Assembly (NCBI GenBank): GCA_903875045.1
Contig: CAIQUS010000007.1
Location: 1-59,200 of the forward strand
Direction: 5' to 3'
Length of the DNA stretch: 59,200 nucleotides
Origin: an uncultured Bacteroidales bacterium
Lineage (GTDB): Bacteria; Bacteroidota; Bacteroidia; Bacteroidales; FEN-979
Positions 30,001 through 36,614 of this stretch are shown piece after piece; within the stretch, counting starts at the first letter, position 1, and each line of letters opens with the position of its first letter. A program made the position numbers and the translations under genes. Under the pieces are notes generated by a model that ran no database searches, was not told where the DNA came from, and saw only the letters and a list, made by a program, of their open reading frames with translations.

Positions 30001-30326
30001 AAATTCTCCTGGAAGTCGGAATTAAGGCGGATGCGGTAAATGATGGCTTTGATCAGTTGCGGATCGTTATTTTCGGCTTTGGCCTGCGCGTATATCTGGT
30101 CAACGAGCACAAGCGCCGATTTCGGTTGACCGAGGTTGGCGAGGGAATCGGTTTGTTTCCACAAGAGGGTGAACGGGTGAACGGGTAAACGGGTGAACGG
30201 GTGAACGGGTGAGCTGGCGGGTTTGGCGGGTTGTTTGCGTTGCTGGTTCCGGGGATTTCCGTTGACAGTCCATGTAAACAACAGGAAAAAAGCAGCCAGG
30301 AGCGGGAAAGAAAGATTGATTTTCAT
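24033..30326 (-). CDS. Alpha-2-macroglobulin family protein, thioester-less
   Basis: A 2097-residue exported protein with a signal peptide (MKINLSFPLLAAFFLLFTWT), a helical region to about 480, an MG2 domain with TDRAIYRPGQTVYFKG (about 635), the A2M domain near 1300 (TDSTGSLILQFTAPESLTKW), a helical TED-like region (about 1520-1800), and a C-terminal receptor-like domain with HMKDMRASGFEPI. Bacterial A2M proteins trap foreign proteases in the periplasm. At the usual thioester site (CxEQ) this protein reads NQYENADAIFSAFWSNSL, so Cys and Gln are missing and covalent trapping is unlikely. Two short-repeat tracts interrupt the gene (30167-30214 and 24408-24446). Both preserve the frame. Confidence 0.88.
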   Translation of the reverse strand: MKINLSFPLLAAFFLLFTWTVNGNPRNQQRKQPAKPASSPVHPFTRLPVHPFTLLWKQTDSLANLGQPKSALVLVDQIYAQAKAENNDPQLIKAIIYRIRLNSDFQENFLEKTITGLQKEISVSSQPRKQVLQSILAEVYWKYYQNNQYRFRNRTQVKPIQPDSLETWDLATISGAITRNYLLSIDHADTLQHIPTGKFDAIIELEIFDPGKQDTLVASATRFSPTLYDFLAGRALDFFTSREVAPALPAQRFEVNQPWYFAPSFNFAMNRMMIPADSASPASFALRIFRELASFHLRDKDPLALIDCELKRLAFVHEKYTLPGKDSLYLSALKQFEQAQIESPRSALISFTLASFYNIQGQQYQPLVSDLHKWELRSAIEVCDKAIQRFPGSEGSKNCTILKTSINEPFLQVTTETAVPVNKPSLALLGVKNLKKLFFRLVRVDPETYPEKSGTLGHSGLIKFLTDLPAEKSWVLNFPDDGDYQKHQAEITVPEVPAGFWVLLCTQTKDFSDSKTVFSFTPFWSTQISYISKRNIDGSYGYFLLDRVTGSPLKNVRAEAWEKNYNYQERKYRNVKIQSFTTDAQGFFLIPPSENNRHSANQYLKIYDKDDFLITDNFYQYPVYKNQEQTSLRTMFYTDRAIYRPGQTVYFKGILLERTGERSKIKTNHATKVVFTDVNGQKIADQNFTTNDFGSFNGSFIAPSGVLLGQMTISNESGSTSFSVEEYKRPTFEVSCDPLEGNYKLGELLTITGKALAFAGNPVDAGQVKYRVVRTARFPFWDWGWRWPMPASPEIEITNGSATTNASGKFTFSFTAIPDSEVNKESWPVFDFTVYANVTDLNGETQSVEQTVSVGYKALILETEIPEMVNLTKDTLMKISATNLNGRPTPSMVTITLQRLRQPDRPFKTRLWDRPDLQIMTSDEFHAQFPYNIYADENNPATWPIATDVFKKQINTASDTLLNLLDPAYRFPLPGSYLLVLKATDPFGEVVEVKKYLTAFSPVSKEVPINTLSWYVPLKTSGVPGETARFLIGSREDNVNMIYEIRLDDSLVSREMIKLNNRAMVLEIPIKEQYRGNFSVDFVFVKHNRAFQNSQVVSVPHISKKLGISFETFRNKLDPGAKENWKIKISSPNGKPADAEFLAGMYDASLDLFRTHSWTFNLYQHYSGIFPWDIDNAFRTSPGQLFSSMQPVENYIFHPGLKLNWFGTNYFGSSVRYARASAGGRDEVMMAGMMDKPAIAKEQAAGMPSPPEMVNEMVVEDATLPGNEPRPIKTQPETAFQIRRDFRETAFFYPSLKTDSTGSLILQFTAPESLTKWKFLGLAHTKNLDNGLIEKELVTRKDLMVFPNAPRFVRQGDTVIFSTKIVNLSDHDLSGVVTLALADAMTLKSLDNLIDNSPGQLSRPVQQPFIVKQGQSAAISWKLIIPATSGLTVLQYRITAVSGSFSDGEEKAIPVLSNRMLVTESLPLPVRGKGTFDFTFDKLLKSGSAGGADQTLKNYKLTLEFASNPAWYAIQALPSLNDNQYENADAIFSAFWSNSLATFIANSNPKIRAVFESWKNLTPDALLSNLSKNQALKSALLQETPWVMVASNETARKQKLGIFFDHDNIETNLRENLSKLQQLQSPNGGWTWFPGMPENRYITQNILTGLGKLYHLGVTNILNDEASRKMVIKAIGFLDGEIQKDYEYLKRYQTNNLEGNHLGNSQIQYLYARSYFMANPVSGIPGPGPQFNEAFSFYKKQCEKYWLPNDRYLQGMIALSLNRLGNKEVPALILKSLSEKAIHSSETGMYWAGEPGYFWYQAPIETQALMIEAFDEITQDKNTVEDLKIWLLKQKQTQNWRSPRATLESCYALLLRGTDLLSDDPGVKITLGNEKINSEKFTDVKKEAGTGYFQLSWSGNEIKPEMGNITVSKSGEGVAWGAVYWQYFENLDKITPASTPMKLEKKLFLEKNTPSGPVLEPISNFQFPISNFQIKPGDKIIVRIVLTVDRNLEFVHMKDMRASGFEPIPPTNLQNQGVGSDTGLSGYRYQDGLGYYQSTTDQATNFFFDYLPKGTYVFEYALVVNAAGDYSNGITTIQCIYAPEFTAHSEGIRICVK
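24408..24446. repeat. 7-bp tandem repeat (TTGGAAA) in A2M gene
   Basis: Five complete copies of TTGGAAA plus a partial copy lie within the coding region near the 3' end of the A2M gene, encoding ISNFQFPISNFQ on the minus strand. The same 7-bp unit occurs in hemW at 56131. The frame is kept only when the number of copies is right. Confidence 0.9.
30167..30214. repeat. 8-bp tandem repeat (GGGTGAAC) near the 5' end of A2M gene
   Basis: Six copies of GGGTGAAC (the third is GGGTAAAC and the last GGGTGAGC) lie in the coding region just after the signal peptide. They encode a Pro/His/Phe/Thr repeat (SPVHPFTRLPVHPFTLL). Eight is not a multiple of three, so gain or loss of one unit would shift the frame. 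Confidence 0.9.
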
Positions 30327-30430
30327 GGGAAAGGATTGGATTGAATGAAAACAGATACAATATTAAGAAAACGGAGGAGTCTTACAAAGATTATACCGTA
30401 ACCGGAAAGCTTTATGGTAGTTTACGTGAA

Positions 30431-31804
30431 ATGAAGGATTCATGGTACGATGATATCGAAATTTTGCGTAAGTTTGAAAGTGGGAATAATTCTGAATTAA
30501 TCTTTACCGGATTGAAAATCCAGAAAAGAAACCATTTCCGGTATTTCCGGATATTCATTTTACTGCTTTATCTGGCGGGGTCTGCCTCTGTTGCCCAGAA
30601 ACAATACAATTTTTTTTATGGGAAGATTTTTGAGGCGGGGAAAAAAACGGGGATTTCCGGTGTAAACCTTGCGATAGAAGGATCGCATATCGGAACGGTA
30701 ACCGATAAAACCGGTGCTTTTTCGTTTTTCATCGATAGTCTTCCGGCCACATTGATTGTGAGCTACATCGGTTTTGAAACAAAGACCATTTTGCTTGATG
30801 CCACCTCCTTTTCGCTCACATTGTATCTTAGCCGAAAGGCTACCGAATTGCAGGAAGTGGAGATCAAGGCCAATATTCAGGAGGCCTTTTTTAAGGACGA
30901 CCACTATGCGGTTCTTGACTATGAAACGGATAGTAACATGATATATTTGCTGATTTTCAGGAACTACCTGTCAAAATCTGAATTGATCTGTAAAAACCTC
31001 CTCGGTGATACTGTTGCAACATCGGCCCCTTTTTATTTCAAACCTGAAAGATTGTTCAAAGATTGTCTGGGCGTTATGCACGTGTTGAGCCACGATTCAG
31101 GGTTCCAGGTAATGCGTCAGGGCAAGGAGTTTCACCTGATCTATCCGGTCAACCTGAAAAAGTTTGATAATGTTCTGAAAAATTGTGTTGCGGCAACCCC
31201 GGAGGTTTTGTTTTTTAAAAAAATTACTGACCGCGGACTGGGGGTCGAATACTTTGGCGTGAACAGAAAGACGCTCCTCATAAGCGCTGTGACCCAGATA
31301 AAGGATGAGGAAAAATTGAAGATGCTGCGGCGTAACCCGAATGATGCGCAGTTGCTCGGAAGTGCCATGCATCCTAATTCGAGGGAAGATTTTTTGACCT
31401 GGAATTACGTTCATAAAATTCTGTACCGGCCCATAAAGACATCGCTGTACCGGATTGGCGATTACACCTGTATATTTAATACAATAGAGAAGCGGATGGA
31501 GTTTTACGATCATACGGGCAGTTTTTCGTATAAACTTGCCTTGAAAATCGATCAGGTCAATGATGGCAAGTGGACCAATGATATTTTGATTGATGAGACG
31601 GATGGGAAGGTTTATACAGTTTTTAGCCGTAACGGGACATTCAGTGTATATGAAATAAATATAAACACCGGGATATTGAAAAAACGGCTTTCCTTATTAC
31701 ATTTGTATCCAAGGAAAGTGAAGATATACAATGGTTGGGTTTACTATTTGTATGATGTGGCAGGCGACCCGGATAATAAGATGTTGTTCAGACAGAAATT
31801 TTAA
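30431..31804 (+). CDS. Exported protein with carboxypeptidase-regulatory-like domain
   Basis: The frame is open from a TTG at 30341 but would nearly touch the divergent A2M start. The first ATG is at 30431. A TTG at 30512 gives the best signal peptide (MKIQKRNHFRYFRIFILLLY, ending SASVAQ), so translation may start there. After the signal a CarboxypepD_reg-like Ig domain follows: FYGKIFEAGKKTGISGVNLA, TVTDKTGAFSF, LIVSYIGFETKT and LTLYLS. The remaining 300 residues are unrecognised. Such domains occur at the N-termini of TonB-dependent and other Bacteroidetes surface proteins. It is divergent from A2M and upstream of a membrane protein. Confidence 0.75.
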   Translation: MKDSWYDDIEILRKFESGNNSELIFTGLKIQKRNHFRYFRIFILLLYLAGSASVAQKQYNFFYGKIFEAGKKTGISGVNLAIEGSHIGTVTDKTGAFSFFIDSLPATLIVSYIGFETKTILLDATSFSLTLYLSRKATELQEVEIKANIQEAFFKDDHYAVLDYETDSNMIYLLIFRNYLSKSELICKNLLGDTVATSAPFYFKPERLFKDCLGVMHVLSHDSGFQVMRQGKEFHLIYPVNLKKFDNVLKNCVAATPEVLFFKKITDRGLGVEYFGVNRKTLLISAVTQIKDEEKLKMLRRNPNDAQLLGSAMHPNSREDFLTWNYVHKILYRPIKTSLYRIGDYTCIFNTIEKRMEFYDHTGSFSYKLALKIDQVNDGKWTNDILIDETDGKVYTVFSRNGTFSVYEININTGILKKRLSLLHLYPRKVKIYNGWVYYLYDVAGDPDNKMLFRQKF

Positions 31805-31823
31805 CCCTTAAAAAATAAACGCA

Positions 31824-32507
31824 ATGGAAATCATTCAAAACGACCAGGTGAAGAATCAATCACCCCTGCCGGAACCTACGGTTTCCGCTGTATTCGGACA
31901 CGGCTGGGAAACCCTTAAAAAGTATTTCCCGGAGTTATTGCTGGTATTATTGGTTCAATTTCTGCTTTCCGCCCCCATGGGATTTACCAGCGTGGTTTTT
32001 AACGTTGACTATATGGGGAACTTTACCAGCGGGTTATTTAATTTTATTTATGGCGTATTGGTGCTGATGCCCGTCAGTTATGGTTGTTCGTGGGTTTATC
32101 TGAAGGCAGTAAGGGGCGAACCGTTTAAAGTTCAGGATATATTTTTCGCTTATCAGTCGTTTGGAAACATCCTCCTGGCAAATGTCCTGGTTTATTTAAT
32201 TGTCGGGGTCGGGATTGTTATGCTGATCGTTCCCGGAATTATTTTTGCCTGCAAGCTATCCTTTGTGCCATACCTTGTGATGGATGAAAAAATGGCAGCC
32301 GTAGATGCAGTGAAGAAAAGCTGGAATATGACCAATGGCCATGCCGGAACGATTTTCCTGATGGGCATTGTAAGTTTTTTTGTGGGATTGGGCGGCTTAA
32401 TTTGTTTTTTTGTAGGTATTATACCGGCCAGTATATGGATCAGTCTGGCATTTGCAGCGATTTACATGGTGGTAGCCGGAAAACAGAAACGGGAAACGGG
32501 CGCATAA
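31824..32507 (+). CDS. Multi-pass inner-membrane protein
   Basis: A 227-residue protein with about five or six hydrophobic helices: a paired helix near 38-60, one near 68-88, a long one near 113-140 (ANVLVYLIVGVGIVMLIVP), and two near 172-222. The LIVPGIIFACKLSFVPYLVMDEK segment followed by AVDAVKKSW resembles the YciC/DUF975 or glycerophosphodiesterase-membrane-domain group, which lacks catalytic residues. It starts 19 bp after the preceding gene and ends at a strong bidirectional terminator. Function unknown. Confidence 0.7.
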   Translation: MEIIQNDQVKNQSPLPEPTVSAVFGHGWETLKKYFPELLLVLLVQFLLSAPMGFTSVVFNVDYMGNFTSGLFNFIYGVLVLMPVSYGCSWVYLKAVRGEPFKVQDIFFAYQSFGNILLANVLVYLIVGVGIVMLIVPGIIFACKLSFVPYLVMDEKMAAVDAVKKSWNMTNGHAGTIFLMGIVSFFVGLGGLICFFVGIIPASIWISLAFAAIYMVVAGKQKRETGA

Positions 32508-32518
32508 AACCGGTGCAT

Positions 32519-32559
32519 AAAAAAAGGCTGTTTCAAGTCATTTGAAACAGCCTTTTTTT
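32519..32559. terminator. Bidirectional intrinsic terminator
   Basis: A strong hairpin with stem AAAAAGGCTGTTTCAA and its reverse complement, loop GTCAT, is followed by T-runs on both strands. It lies between convergent genes (membrane protein on plus, S46 peptidase on minus) and can stop transcription from either side. Confidence 0.9.
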
Positions 32560-32575
32560 ATGGGTATAAAGAGGG

Positions 32576-34771
32576 TTACTTCACCAAAGTCAATTCATTG
32601 ATCAGATTGACGGCGCCTGCATATTTGTCGATAATAAAAAGCACGTAGCGGATATCAACGTTGATGGTTCGCTGCATGTCGGGTTCAAACATGATGTCGC
32701 CGCTCATGGCTTCCCAGTTGCCGTCGAAGGCAAGACCGATGAGTTGTCCATCGCCATTGATGACCGGGCTGCCCGAGTTTCCGCCGGTGATATCGTTGGT
32801 GGTCAGGAAGCAAACAACCATTTCACCGTTTTCGCCGTATTGTCCGTAATCTTTGGTTTTGAAAAGATCTTTCAGTTTCTGGGTAACGATAAATTCATCG
32901 TTGGTGGGGTCTTCTTTTTGCATCACCCCCTTCAGGGTGGTTACATAGTCGTAATGAACGGCATCAGCAGGAAAATAGTCAAGCACACTTCCGTAGCTCA
33001 TACGCATTGTTGAGTTTGCATCAGGATATTTGACCAGATTCGGGTTCATTTCACGTAAACCACCTATAAACAGACGGTTTGCCACACTCACATTTCCCCT
33101 GGCAGCACCGTAAGCGGCTGCGTATTTGCCCATGGCCTCCTCCATTGATTCGGTAAGTTGCCATCCAAGGTCTTTTTTAAATACTTTCAGACTGGGTTTT
33201 TCGATGAATTTGTTCGCGTTTTCTGGAGTTGCAAAAACGGAACTTTCATAAACCGCATTGGCAAAGGCTGTATAATCATTGTTGTAATCTTTTGCGATTG
33301 TTGCAAAGATGGAAGGCAATTCAGCCGCAGCAACATCAGTTGCATACATCCGGAGCATCTCCGCAAGGGTTTTTCTGGCAATGGCCATGTCAAATTCTTT
33401 AAAATGCTCTTTAACGGCATCTTTAAGACCAGACTGAGCTTCTTTCAGGGCATCTTTGTTCTTCTTTTCAAGTGCGCTTTTTAAACTACCAAACTGGCTG
33501 GCCATTTGAACAACATCAAGTGCATTTCCGGCAAGGTTGGCATAAAAGAATGGAATGGCCACCTTTTTCATGTCGGCATAATTCTTTTGAAGGTTTTCAA
33601 GCACCTTTCCATATTTTTTTTCTGATGCAGGACTTTTGCCATACCAACTGATGAAATCCTGCTCAATCAGTTTTTTCTTATCTTCCACTTTATTGCGGAC
33701 AAGCATCCGTTTTTGGCCGATAAAATTTTTCCAGGTATTGGCTATTCCTGCGTAATTGGCGGCATAAGCAATTTTGACAGCGTTATCCTGGTCCATACGT
33801 TCCTTCATAATTTCCAGTTCTTTTCCAAACAGTTTGATCAGGGTCGGGTAAAAAATCTGAAGGTTGTAGTCGATGCCATAAGAGGTAACATAGCGGGTTG
33901 TTGATCCCGGGTAACCCCAGATCATGGCAAAATCGTTTTTCTTAATGCCTTTCAGGCTGATGGGTAAGTGGTAAGCGGGTTTTAAGGGGATATTTTTTGC
34001 GTCATATTTGGCCGGGTTTCCATCGGGATCGGTATAAACGCGCAGAATAGAAAAATCGCCGGTATGACGGGGCCACATCCAATTGTCGGTATCTCCGCCA
34101 AATTTTCCGATGGAAGAGGGTGGAGCGCCTACCAATCGCACATCCTTATAGGTTTTGAAAACAAAGAGGTAATATTCATTTCCGCCATAAAACGACTTGA
34201 CCGAGGCTTCATATTTCCCATCCTCTTCAGCCCTTTTCCGGATGCGGGATGATATTTCTTTAATTTTTGCACTGCGTGCGGTCTCTTTCAGGGTATCAGC
34301 CAGCAGGGGGATGATAGAATCGGTTACATTTTCGATCCGCTGAAGAAACGAGGCACACATGTCCTCATTGGATAACTCTTCACTGAACGACTTTGCCCAG
34401 AAGCCATTGGTCAGGTAGTCATGTTCGGTTGAACTATGGCTTTGTACAGCACTATAACCGCAATGATGGTTGGTGAAAAGCAAACCCTGGCCGGAGACCA
34501 GTTCGGCGGTGCAGAAGAATCCGCCACCGCCGCCACCGTTGGAGAGTCCCACAATGGCATCTTTGAGACTGTTATGGTTGATACTGTATAACTCATCTGC
34601 GGTGAGATGAAGTCCCATCTTTTGCATGTCGACATAATTCAGGCGTTCGAGCAGAAGGGGCAGCCACATTCCTTCATCAGGCGGATTTTCTGAATATCCG
34701 AATGATCCGCCGGAAACAAAAAGAACCAATGCGACCAAAGCGATTTTTAATTTCTTTAATCCTGTTTTCAT
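32576..34771 (-). CDS. S46-family dipeptidyl-peptidase (DPP7-like)
   Basis: A 731-residue periplasmic serine peptidase with a signal peptide (about 1-26). The S46 catalytic motifs are present: His in LLFTNHHCGYS (about 102), the DNWMWPRHTGDF region for the Asp, and Ser in TGGNSGSPV. Members remove dipeptides from the N-terminus of oligopeptides, feeding amino-acid use in asaccharolytic Bacteroidetes. The residue distinguishing DPP7 from DPP11 appears as Gly in LIGLAFDGNWE, where DPP11 has Arg, which suggests a preference for hydrophobic P1 residues (inference). The gene stands alone between the bidirectional terminator and the repeat region. Confidence 0.92.
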   Translation of the reverse strand: MKTGLKKLKIALVALVLFVSGGSFGYSENPPDEGMWLPLLLERLNYVDMQKMGLHLTADELYSINHNSLKDAIVGLSNGGGGGGFFCTAELVSGQGLLFTNHHCGYSAVQSHSSTEHDYLTNGFWAKSFSEELSNEDMCASFLQRIENVTDSIIPLLADTLKETARSAKIKEISSRIRKRAEEDGKYEASVKSFYGGNEYYLFVFKTYKDVRLVGAPPSSIGKFGGDTDNWMWPRHTGDFSILRVYTDPDGNPAKYDAKNIPLKPAYHLPISLKGIKKNDFAMIWGYPGSTTRYVTSYGIDYNLQIFYPTLIKLFGKELEIMKERMDQDNAVKIAYAANYAGIANTWKNFIGQKRMLVRNKVEDKKKLIEQDFISWYGKSPASEKKYGKVLENLQKNYADMKKVAIPFFYANLAGNALDVVQMASQFGSLKSALEKKNKDALKEAQSGLKDAVKEHFKEFDMAIARKTLAEMLRMYATDVAAAELPSIFATIAKDYNNDYTAFANAVYESSVFATPENANKFIEKPSLKVFKKDLGWQLTESMEEAMGKYAAAYGAARGNVSVANRLFIGGLREMNPNLVKYPDANSTMRMSYGSVLDYFPADAVHYDYVTTLKGVMQKEDPTNDEFIVTQKLKDLFKTKDYGQYGENGEMVVCFLTTNDITGGNSGSPVINGDGQLIGLAFDGNWEAMSGDIMFEPDMQRTINVDIRYVLFIIDKYAGAVNLINELTLVK

Positions 34772-34946
34772 AGATAATACGTGTTAATTGTTATGGTTGA
34801 TAATTTTCTTTTATGCGTGGTTTGTGGCTGATTAAAAACGAATTGCAATAATAGTGACAATTTCAGCAAAAGGGTCTTTTTTTTGACCAATGGCGTATTT
34901 TCTCGATGATCCGATTCATTTGGCAGGTAAAAGGCCAAATATTAAA
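34772..34946. other. Intergenic stretch, no gene recognised
   Basis: This 175-bp AT-rich region upstream of the S46 peptidase presumably carries its promoter. No coding frame or RNA gene was seen. Confidence 0.4.
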
Positions 34947-35070
34947 GCACCTCAACCCCCGGCCCCTGCAATAAAAGGCACCTCAACCCCTGGCCCCTGC
35001 AATAAAAGGCACCTCAACCCCCGGCCCCTTCAATAAAAGGCACCTCAACCCCCGGCCCCTTCTCCTCAAG
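34947..35070. repeat. 31-bp direct repeat, four copies
   Basis: Four tandem copies start at 34947, 34978, 35009 and 35040, each beginning GCACCTCAACCCC and joined by AATAAAAG. The last copy runs into the hairpin at 35056-35079. The unit contains one half of the DUF559 flanking repeat, suggesting stepwise duplication of that end. Confidence 0.92.
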
Positions 35071-35566
35071 GAGAAGGGGAGGTGGGGCGGTTCAGGGTTA
35101 TTGTAAAGGAAATAATTTCCTTGAGCACTGTTTCAAGGTTTTGCATGATTTGCTCGTTACTGAACCTGATGATGGTTATTCCCAGGCGGTCGAGTTCCGC
35201 TGAACGGTTTTCGTCGTGTTCCTTCACCAGTGGATTGTTATGGATACCGCCGTCAACCTCGATGATCAGGTGTTTTTCATGACAATAAAAATCAGCAATA
35301 TACAGGTGAACCGGATGTTGTCGTCGAAATTTCAATCCGTTCAATTTGCGATTTTTTAGTTGGAACCAAAGTGTGTTTTCAGCCTCTGTCATTTTATGAC
35401 GCAAAGCCTTAGCCCTTTGAAAAATCTCTTCTCCTGCTTCAAGATGCAGTAAAAACTCTCTTGATTTGCCTAAATATGCCATACCGTTTCAATTTTCAAC
35501 GTTGTTTCGATCCCACCTCCCCTTCTCCTTGAGGAAAAGGGGTCGGGGGTTGAGGTGCTTTTTATG
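35034..35566. mobile_element. Inverted-repeat cassette carrying a DUF559 gene
   Basis: The left end (35034-35086) and right end (35514-35566) are near-perfect reverse complements of about 50 bp. Each consists of CACCTCAACCCCCG followed by a hairpin: CCCCTTCTCC-TCAA-GGAGAAGGGG at 35056-35079 on the left, and a version with one mismatch at 35519-35542 on the right. They enclose only the DUF559 gene. The DUF559 stop codon lies in the loop of the left hairpin, so the last residues of the protein (NRPTSPSP) come from the repeat. Together this looks like a small transposable or mobilisable unit. No target duplication or transposase is visible. Confidence 0.6.
35066..35482 (-). CDS. DUF559 (Vsr-like endonuclease fold) protein
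   Basis: A 138-residue protein of the DUF559 family: AKALRHKMTEAENTLWFQL, LKFRRQHPVHLYIADFYC, LIIEVDGGIH, then RSAELDRLGITIIRFSNEQI. The ADFYC/IEVDGG residues (Asp, Glu, Asp) match the PD-(D/E)XK-like active site of Vsr-type nucleases, so it may cut or nick DNA. The family is common but its biological role is not established. It is enclosed by inverted repeats and its C-terminus is encoded by one of them. It is isolated from its neighbours and has no partner methylase. Confidence 0.9.
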   Translation of the reverse strand: MAYLGKSREFLLHLEAGEEIFQRAKALRHKMTEAENTLWFQLKNRKLNGLKFRRQHPVHLYIADFYCHEKHLIIEVDGGIHNNPLVKEHDENRSAELDRLGITIIRFSNEQIMQNLETVLKEIISFTITLNRPTSPSP

Positions 35567-35603
35567 AAGGGGGTTGAAGGTTGAGATGCTTATCCCAGAA
35601 GTA

Positions 35604-36530
35604 CTACACCTCCCGTGAAAAACGTAAAAACACACCCAGCGGGAGTTTTCGGGCGGCACGATCAGGAAAGAAGAACTCCCCTGACTGAAGGTTTTGGATG
35701 TCGCCGAAGCGGGTTTTGACAAGGTTTTCGGGAATCAGGGACGAAAATCCCATGGAATATAAACTGAGTACGAAAAATCCGTGTCCGGGGTCGAGCAATT
35801 GTTTGCAGATGGCAATGATTTCGTCGATGGAATCTTCCAGAATCCATTTCTCCCCGTCAGGACCTCTTCCATAAGCAGGAGGATCAAGGATGATTCCATC
35901 GTAAATATTGCCCCGCTTCACTTCCCGGCGAACAAAATTCATGGCATCTTCGACCACCCACCGGATATTGTCGAGACTGCTGGCCTCCATCATCTCTTTG
36001 GCCCATGTAATCACCTGTTTTACCGAATCCACATGCACAACATCCGCCCCGGCGGCTTTTGCTGCCAGGGAGGCACCTCCGGTGTAAGCAAAAAGGTTTA
36101 AGACTCGTGACGGGGCAGGGGATGATTTTTGATTTTTGATTTTTGATTTTTGATTAACCAGATCGTAAATATAATTCCAGTTAATGGCTTGCTCAGGGAA
36201 TACGCCGATGTGGCCAAAAGCGGTTAAACCAAGCCTGAAGTTCAGTTTCATCTGTTTGTATTTGTATCCGATGATCCATTGATCGGGCATTTTTGGCTTT
36301 TTGGTCCATGATCCACGTTCGTAGTCATCACCGGCTGTTTTTTTGCCTTTCATGCGTACATAGCGGGCGTGTGAAATTTTTTCCCATTCGCTTTCAGGCA
36401 ACGATTTCTGCCACACAGCTTGTGGTTCCGGACGTATAAGGATATATTTTCCAAACCGTTCCAGCTTTTCACGGTTGCCGGTATCGATCAGTTCATATTC
36501 GGTCCAGTCGGGAGAGGTGAGGATTTCCAT
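35604..36530 (-). CDS. Class I SAM-dependent rRNA methyltransferase (RlmI-like)
   Basis: A 308-residue protein. The N-terminal region (about 1-100) is the small beta domain of this group (LIRPEPQAVWQKSLPESEW). The Rossmann methyltransferase domain begins VLNLFAYTGGASLAAKAAGA (motif I), then VVHVDSVKQVITWA, MNFVRREVKRG, and the DPPAYGRGPDGEKW catalytic loop. Members methylate 23S rRNA cytosine or related targets; the exact site is not inferable. A 7-bp repeat tract (36124-36155) encodes NQKSKIKNQKS between the two domains. The start was chosen at MEILTSPDW. It precedes the SNF2 gene's end by 84 bp. Confidence 0.85.
   Translation of the reverse strand: MEILTSPDWTEYELIDTGNREKLERFGKYILIRPEPQAVWQKSLPESEWEKISHARYVRMKGKKTAGDDYERGSWTKKPKMPDQWIIGYKYKQMKLNFRLGLTAFGHIGVFPEQAINWNYIYDLVNQKSKIKNQKSSPAPSRVLNLFAYTGGASLAAKAAGADVVHVDSVKQVITWAKEMMEASSLDNIRWVVEDAMNFVRREVKRGNIYDGIILDPPAYGRGPDGEKWILEDSIDEIIAICKQLLDPGHGFFVLSLYSMGFSSLIPENLVKTRFGDIQNLQSGEFFFPDRAARKLPLGVFLRFSREV
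36124..36155. repeat. 7-bp tandem repeat (GATTTTT) in methyltransferase gene
   Basis: Four copies of GATTTTT plus a partial unit lie inside the methyltransferase gene, encoding a Lys/Asn/Gln/Ser tract (NQKSKIKNQKS). A change of one unit would shift the frame. A related GTTAAGT tract lies at 36538-36565, just upstream of the start. Confidence 0.9.
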
Positions 36531-36537
36531 GAAGAAA

Positions 36538-36565
36538 GTGTTAAGTGTTAAGTGGTTAAGTGTTA
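36538..36565. repeat. 7-bp tandem repeat (GTTAAGT) upstream of methyltransferase
   Basis: Four imperfect copies of a GTTAAGT unit lie in the 84-bp gap just upstream of the methyltransferase start. Variation could alter promoter or leader spacing. Confidence 0.75.
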
Positions 36566-36614
36566 CTGGGGGTTTGGGTTGCGGTTCAGATCAAAGGTAG
36601 GTTTTATTTTTATT

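Noticed and set aside
24063-30188. Many plus-strand frames up to 207 codons
   Set aside because: They are antisense to the alpha-2-macroglobulin gene and show no family motifs.
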